Assembly (NCBI GenBank): GCA_030671905.1
Contig: DAOVHK010000068.1
Coordinates: 1-7,703 of the forward strand
Source of the DNA: Clostridia bacterium
GTDB lineage: Bacteria; UBA6262; WVXT01
Reading direction: 5' to 3'
DNA: 7,703 nucleotides
Below are positions 5,757 through 7,703 of the stretch, piece by piece; position 1 is the stretch's first letter; each line of letters begins with the position of its first letter. The notes under the pieces are model-generated. The model saw only the letters and a list, made by a program, of their open reading frames with translations, did not search any database and was not told where the DNA came from. Position numbers and translations under genes: made by a program.

Positions 5757-7703
5757 TCACAGATTCTTAACTACTTGTACACACCTTGCGCAAAGCTGGG
5801 TATGTTCTCTGTTCTCTCCCACAGTGGGATTCCAGTTCCAGCAGCGCACACATTTCTTTCCCGGCGCCCTTCCCACTCTAATATATAGTTCAGACATCTC
5901 CTCGCTTCTCATCATAACTTCCGATTTGTCCTTCACTATCCCGGAAGAGACTGAAGGCATTTCTTGGAGAATCTTCACTTCAGAAACAATGAGAGTCTCA
6001 TTCCAATCTCTCTGGTAATTACGGAGAAGAGTAGCTAATTTCTTTTCCTGAGTATAAAGGTCTACCTCTGCTTCCAGAGAACTCCCGATAATCTTCTCTT
6101 TTCGGGCAATCTCCAGTACCTTCATCACACTTTTCCTGAGGAGCAAAATCTTCTCCCACTTTTTCGCCAGTCGCTCGTTCCAATACTTTTTCTCCACCCC
6201 AGGAAGATTAGTCAAAAAGACACTCCCCTCCTTAACCTCTGGTATCATCTGCCAGGCCTCTTCGGCAGTATGTGGCAGAATTGGTGCAGTGAGTTTGATT
6301 AAACTCACTACTAATTCATAAAGAACTGTCTGAGCCGACCTTCGGGGAAGAGAATTTCTGTCAAAAGTATATAGCCTATCTTTAAGCACATCTAAATAGA
6401 ACGAGGAGAGCTCTGTAGTGCAGAAATTGTGGATAGCTTTATAAACTCGATGTAATTCGAAGGATTCATAATCGTCTACCACCTGGGAAACCAATTCCTG
6501 CAATCTATGCAGCACCCACTTATCGATTTCCGACATCTCTTTGTATTTTACCTTTTTTGAAATATTGAAATCATTCAAGTTTCCTAAAAGAAAACGGAAA
6601 GTGTTTCTGATCCGTCGATAACCATCGACAAGGTGGCCGAGAATTTCTGAAGAAATGCGTATGTCTTCACGGTAGTCTTCCGAAGCAACCCATAGCCTTA
6701 AAATCTCAGCGCCATACTTCTCGATAATTTTTTGGGGGGCAATTACGTTACCTGTCGATTTGGACATTTTTCTGCCTTCACCATCAACAACAAACCCGTG
6801 AGTTAAAACACTCTTAAAGGGAGGCTTCTTTTCCAAGGCAACTGCAGGAATTAACGAGGCCTGGAACCAACCCCTGTGCTGGTCTGATCCCTCCAGGTAT
6901 AAGTCTGCAGGCCAGGACAGATTTTCTCGCTCTCTCAGAACAGCTTCATAACTGACCCCGGAATCGAACCAGACATCCATAATATCCTTCTCTTTAACAA
7001 ATTCTCTTTTTTTGCATCTAGAACACCCTATGTTTCTTGGCAGAATCTCTTCTTCTCTTTTTATATACCAGGCATCGCTTCCCTCCCTGAGAAACAAATC
7101 CCGGACAGCATCTATGCTCTCTTCAGACATTAGTGGTTCCCCACAATTTTTACAATAGAAGATAGGAAGGGGAACTCCCCAATACCTTTGACGGGAAAGA
7201 CACCAATCTGGTCTCTCTTTCACCATACTAGAGATTCTATTTTCTCCAATTTTGGGAATCCATTCCACCTTTCTTATTGCTTTCAGCATCCTTTCTCTGA
7301 GCTTATTTTTATCTACATCCAGGAACCACTGTGCTGTAGCCCGGAAAATAATCGGTTTCTTGCAGCGCCAACAATGAGGATAAGTATGGACAATCTCTTC
7401 AGAAAAGAGAAGGTGAGAGGAATTCTGCATTTTTTCTATAATTAGCTTGTTAGAAGAAAAAACATCCATCCCTGAAAATTGTGGAACTTCTTTAGTAAAT
7501 TTTCCCTTAACATCTACAAGAGCTAAAACCGGAAGCTCGTATTTCAACCCAATTTGGTAATCTTCCTGTCCGTGTCCGGGAGCAATGTGCACTATCCCCG
7601 TTCCTTCCTTCAAGGTCACGAAATCGGCTAAGATGCCCAGAGAATCCCTTCCCATAAAAGGATGAGAGCAAACAATTCCTTCGAAATCTTTACCCTGCCA
7701 AAC
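5757..7703 (-). CDS. ileS: Isoleucyl-tRNA synthetase, 5'-truncated by window edge
   Basis: Cytoplasmic class I aminoacyl-tRNA synthetase that charges tRNA-Ile with isoleucine. The reading frame is open to the edge at 7703 (first residues VWQGKDFEGIV), so the ATG at 7655 is internal, not the start. About 648 C-terminal residues are visible; the family is usually about 900-1,000, so the N-terminal HIGH motif lies outside. Seen, in visible numbering: CP1 editing-domain core GTGIVHIAPGHGQEDY (34-49), YPHCWRCKKP (about 108-117), DWCLSRQRYWG (166-176), MDVWFDSG (242-249), the KMSKS loop KMSKS (312-316), the anticodon-binding helical domain, and a C-terminal zinc finger with Cys 618/621 and 638/641. 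Cys pairs 111/114, 184/187 and 227/230 look like the extra zinc sites of thermophile-type IleRS; the partner of 111/114 would be in the missing part. It stops 34 bases before lspA. Identification is secure; the paralogue ValRS lacks this C-terminal CxxC...CxxC finger. Confidence 0.97.
   Translation of the reverse strand, partial: VWQGKDFEGIVCSHPFMGRDSLGILADFVTLKEGTGIVHIAPGHGQEDYQIGLKYELPVLALVDVKGKFTKEVPQFSGMDVFSSNKLIIEKMQNSSHLLFSEEIVHTYPHCWRCKKPIIFRATAQWFLDVDKNKLRERMLKAIRKVEWIPKIGENRISSMVKERPDWCLSRQRYWGVPLPIFYCKNCGEPLMSEESIDAVRDLFLREGSDAWYIKREEEILPRNIGCSRCKKREFVKEKDIMDVWFDSGVSYEAVLRERENLSWPADLYLEGSDQHRGWFQASLIPAVALEKKPPFKSVLTHGFVVDGEGRKMSKSTGNVIAPQKIIEKYGAEILRLWVASEDYREDIRISSEILGHLVDGYRRIRNTFRFLLGNLNDFNISKKVKYKEMSEIDKWVLHRLQELVSQVVDDYESFELHRVYKAIHNFCTTELSSFYLDVLKDRLYTFDRNSLPRRSAQTVLYELVVSLIKLTAPILPHTAEEAWQMIPEVKEGSVFLTNLPGVEKKYWNERLAKKWEKILLLRKSVMKVLEIARKEKIIGSSLEAEVDLYTQEKKLATLLRNYQRDWNETLIVSEVKILQEMPSVSSGIVKDKSEVMMRSEEMSELYIRVGRAPGKKCVRCWNWNPTVGENREHTQLCARCVQVVKNL

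Noticed and set aside
7653..7655. ATG as the start of ileS
   Set aside because: The conserved IleRS frame continues upstream to the window edge without a stop, so this Met is internal to the CP1 domain.
1..7703. Hidden mobile element, CRISPR array, tRNA or defence system
   Set aside because: No spaced repeats, terminal inverted repeats, transposase or nuclease motifs, or cloverleaf were seen; nearly all bases are used by housekeeping genes.

Overview
The window is a compact piece of bacterial chromosome in which every gene lies on the minus strand. It reads, in transcription order from high to low coordinates: ileS (5' end cut off by the window edge), lspA, an rluD-type pseudouridine synthase, a UPF0280/ApbE-like protein, remA (DUF370), gmk, rpoZ, coaBC, a family 4 uracil-DNA glycosylase, and priA (only its first 97 codons). 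Coding density is very high: the largest non-coding gap is about 68 bases, and there is no stretch over 300 bases without a gene. I see no tRNA, rRNA, CRISPR array, insertion sequence or phage gene.

The DNA is AT-rich, with Lys/Ile-rich proteins and a mix of ATG, GTG and TTG starts. The two halves match two gene strings known from Firmicutes and several other phyla: ileS-lspA-rluD(ylyB) and remA-gmk-rpoZ-coaBC-priA. Here they are joined head to tail through a UPF0280 gene. A UDG gene is inserted before priA, and no yicC-type gene precedes remA. The protein details (family 4 UDG, UPF0280, zinc-rich IleRS, PAMH-type CoaC) fit a deep-branching or uncultured anaerobe, but the sequence alone does not fix the phylum.

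Region 7703-3594 is a tightly coupled translation, lipoprotein and rRNA-modification block: IleRS, lipoprotein signal peptidase, 23S rRNA pseudouridine synthase, and the uncharacterised ApbE-like protein. Starts here overlap the preceding stop or lie a few bases from it. Between the UPF0280 stop and remA lies a perfect consensus housekeeping promoter (TTGACA, 17 bases, TATAAT), whose -35 box overlaps the UPF0280 stop codon. It probably starts a second unit covering remA, gmk, rpoZ, coaBC, udg and priA. That unit combines a DNA-binding regulator, GMP kinase, the RNA polymerase omega subunit, coenzyme A synthesis, uracil repair and replication restart.

I found no previously undescribed multi-gene system here. 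The points worth a second look are the promoter, the coaBC start buried inside rpoZ beside an A7 run, the altered CoaC active-site residues, the UPF0280 gene of unknown role, and a small hairpin over the remA ribosome binding site.
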